Source: Aquimarina longa SW024 | GTDB taxonomy: Bacteria > Bacteroidota > Bacteroidia > Flavobacteriales > Flavobacteriaceae | Length of the DNA: 64,000 nucleotides | NCBI RefSeq assembly: GCF_001401755.1 | Contig: NZ_AVQK01000024.1 | Span: 62,001-126,000, forward strand | Reading direction: 5' to 3' | In this document: in pieces, positions 62,795 to 64,000 of the stretch | Layout of the letters: each line of letters opens with the position of its first letter | How positions within the stretch are numbered: position 1 is the first letter of the stretch | Position numbers and translations under genes: made by a program | The notes under the pieces: generated by a model | Databases searched by the model: none | Seen by the model: only the letters and a program-made list of their open reading frames with translations | What the model was told of the DNA's origin: nothing

Positions 62795-63931
62795 TCATAA
62801 TGCTTTCTGACCTAGCAATTCCGATATTTTATTTTCTAATGCAGCTCCTCTAAGGTTCTTAGCAATAACATTCCCTTTCTCATCAAGAATAAAAGTGGCT
62901 GGTATAGATCGTACACCATATTTTCTGGCAATAGGTTCTTGCCAAAATTGCAAATTAGAAACATGATTCCAATTTAAATTATCATCATTAATTGCTTTAG
63001 TCCATGCTTCTTGTTTTTTATCTAATGAGACTCCAATAATATTAAGCCCTTTATCATGATATTTATTATATAAGCGGACTACATTTGGGTTTTCCATTCG
63101 GCAAGGTCTACACCAAGAAGCCCAAAAATCAATGATTGTAATTTTTCCCATAGACTCTTTTAGAGATAACATTTTTCCTTTAGGAGTAGGAGCTGAAAAA
63201 TCTTCAGCAGCTACGCCAATATCAATTTTCTTTTGAGACGCTATAGTTATAGCGTTGTTGATAAGCTGATTAAGGTTTTTTCCTAATCTAGTAGATTTTA
63301 AAGTGTCATCTACCGCAGTATATTTTGTTTTGGCTTCTTTTGCTGATATTGCTTTTAGATTTAAAAGATCAGTTATAGCCATTATAGAGATTAAAGAATT
63401 TGTGTTTTTTTCAGAAAGGTTTTTTCTAAATTGTTTTTCTTTTTCAATTAATTTTTCTCTTTGAGCAGTTATTTTTTGAACTTTATCAGACGCTCCTAAT
63501 TTTGTAGCAATTTGATATTGATTATTAAGTTCTAGTTTTTCTTTAGCATATTTCTGAATAGTATTAAGATAGGTAAAGAAAAGCTCATTTTCAGAACCTC
63601 CTTTGATAATAGAAGAGCGTAAACTATCTTTATATATAGTCATCTTAATAGGAGTATTCTCTGCTAAAAAAAGCACATTCCCTTGAGTATTATTAAATGT
63701 TAAATAATTAAAGTCATTGCTTTCTGGAGGAGGTAATACGATCTCAAATTTTTCTTGCTGTATCGCTACAGAATCAATAATTATAGGTCGCTGAGATTGA
63801 CTAATAGCATTTACATATACCATAGTCCCATCTTCAAAACCAGTAGTATTAGCACTAATAGTATATCCTTTTTGATCTTTTTGACAAGCTACAAGCAGGA
63901 AAATTGTAACTAGCAATGCAATTCTTTTCAT
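62795..63931 (-). CDS. TlpA-like thioredoxin lipoprotein with DUF4369
   Basis: The 378-residue lipoprotein (Cys16, LLVAC) has a DUF4369 beta domain (about 24-125), a helical linker rich in Lys and Glu (about 126-235), and a C-terminal AhpC-TSA/thioredoxin domain (about 243-378). The redox motif WCRPC has Cys274 and Cys277, and the cis-Pro is in RSIPATFIL. It is a periplasm-facing thiol-disulfide reductase, possibly acting in cytochrome maturation or on oxidised surface proteins. Confidence 0.93.
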   Translation of the reverse strand: MKRIALLVTIFLLVACQKDQKGYTISANTTGFEDGTMVYVNAISQSQRPIIIDSVAIQQEKFEIVLPPPESNDFNYLTFNNTQGNVLFLAENTPIKMTIYKDSLRSSIIKGGSENELFFTYLNTIQKYAKEKLELNNQYQIATKLGASDKVQKITAQREKLIEKEKQFRKNLSEKNTNSLISIMAITDLLNLKAISAKEAKTKYTAVDDTLKSTRLGKNLNQLINNAITIASQKKIDIGVAAEDFSAPTPKGKMLSLKESMGKITIIDFWASWCRPCRMENPNVVRLYNKYHDKGLNIIGVSLDKKQEAWTKAINDDNLNWNHVSNLQFWQEPIARKYGVRSIPATFILDEKGNVIAKNLRGAALENKISELLGQKAL

Positions 63932-64000
63932 AGTATTTGGATTTATTGAATGTAAAAATAAAGAATCCAGTGTATATCCTCCAAAAATTAACAGTATAGA

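Noticed and set aside
1..64000. CRISPR array, transposon or prophage
   Set aside because: No regularly spaced direct repeats, transposase, integrase or phage structural proteins are visible.

Overview
The window looks like a chromosomal stretch of a marine, gliding-type member of the Flavobacteriaceae (Bacteroidota); an Aquimarina-like genus is my best guess, by inference only. The support is very AT-rich DNA, TAnnTTTG-type -7 promoter elements, few Shine-Dalgarno sequences, type IX secretion (T9SS) sorting tails of both type A and type B, PorP/SprF and PD40-OmpA proteins, a FecI/FecR/TonB-receptor set, and a bifunctional HisB. I see no rRNA, tRNA, insertion sequence, prophage or CRISPR array.

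Layout. 1-4600: a very AT-rich leader region, an OmpR-type two-component system and a DcaP-like porin. A 20-bp inverted repeat made of 11-bp-spaced half-sites flanks the regulators and looks like the response-regulator operator. 4636-9815: a divergent repeat-containing lipoprotein, then an ECF sigma factor, a FecR anti-sigma factor and an STN-type TonB-dependent receptor. 9929-11857: a MarR, OsmC and GNAT-NTF2 cassette. 11940-13408: an OmpA-like protein and an HhH membrane protein on the minus strand. 13536-21150: the complete histidine operon hisGDCBHAF(IE), preceded by a His-rich leader peptide and a transcription attenuator. 21405-27228: a T9SS type-B adhesin-like protein, PorP/SprF and PD40-OmpA operon. 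27254-29284: rpsA with its promoter and terminator. 29512-35373: two T9SS type-A secreted proteins and a small secreted protein. 35622-38487: a TetR regulator with its operator, small membrane genes and a DUF1460 protein. 39234-43635: leuACDB on the minus strand. 43842-64000: mixed housekeeping genes (EamA exporter, pseudouridine synthase, panB, sdaA, dnaK, GIN-domain protein, PaaK/CapK-like ligase, ggt-acpH, SMP-30-like protein, glmM, two tandem LpxL-like acyltransferases, a rhomboid protease and a TlpA-like thioredoxin).

The strongest regulatory find is the his leader (13584-13701). An 18-codon leader peptide carries four consecutive His codons plus a fifth. A strong terminator hairpin follows. 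A second segment, overlapping the last leader codons, can pair with the 5' arm of that terminator as an antiterminator. This gives a complete ribosome-mediated attenuation model readable from the sequence alone. Other items worth a second look are the predicted two-component operator pair, the four-repeat lipoprotein next to the ECF system, a protein with both a lipobox and a T9SS tail, the 5'-terminal hairpin of the rpsA mRNA, and two gene-remnant candidates (near 35470-35610 and 38764-38945).
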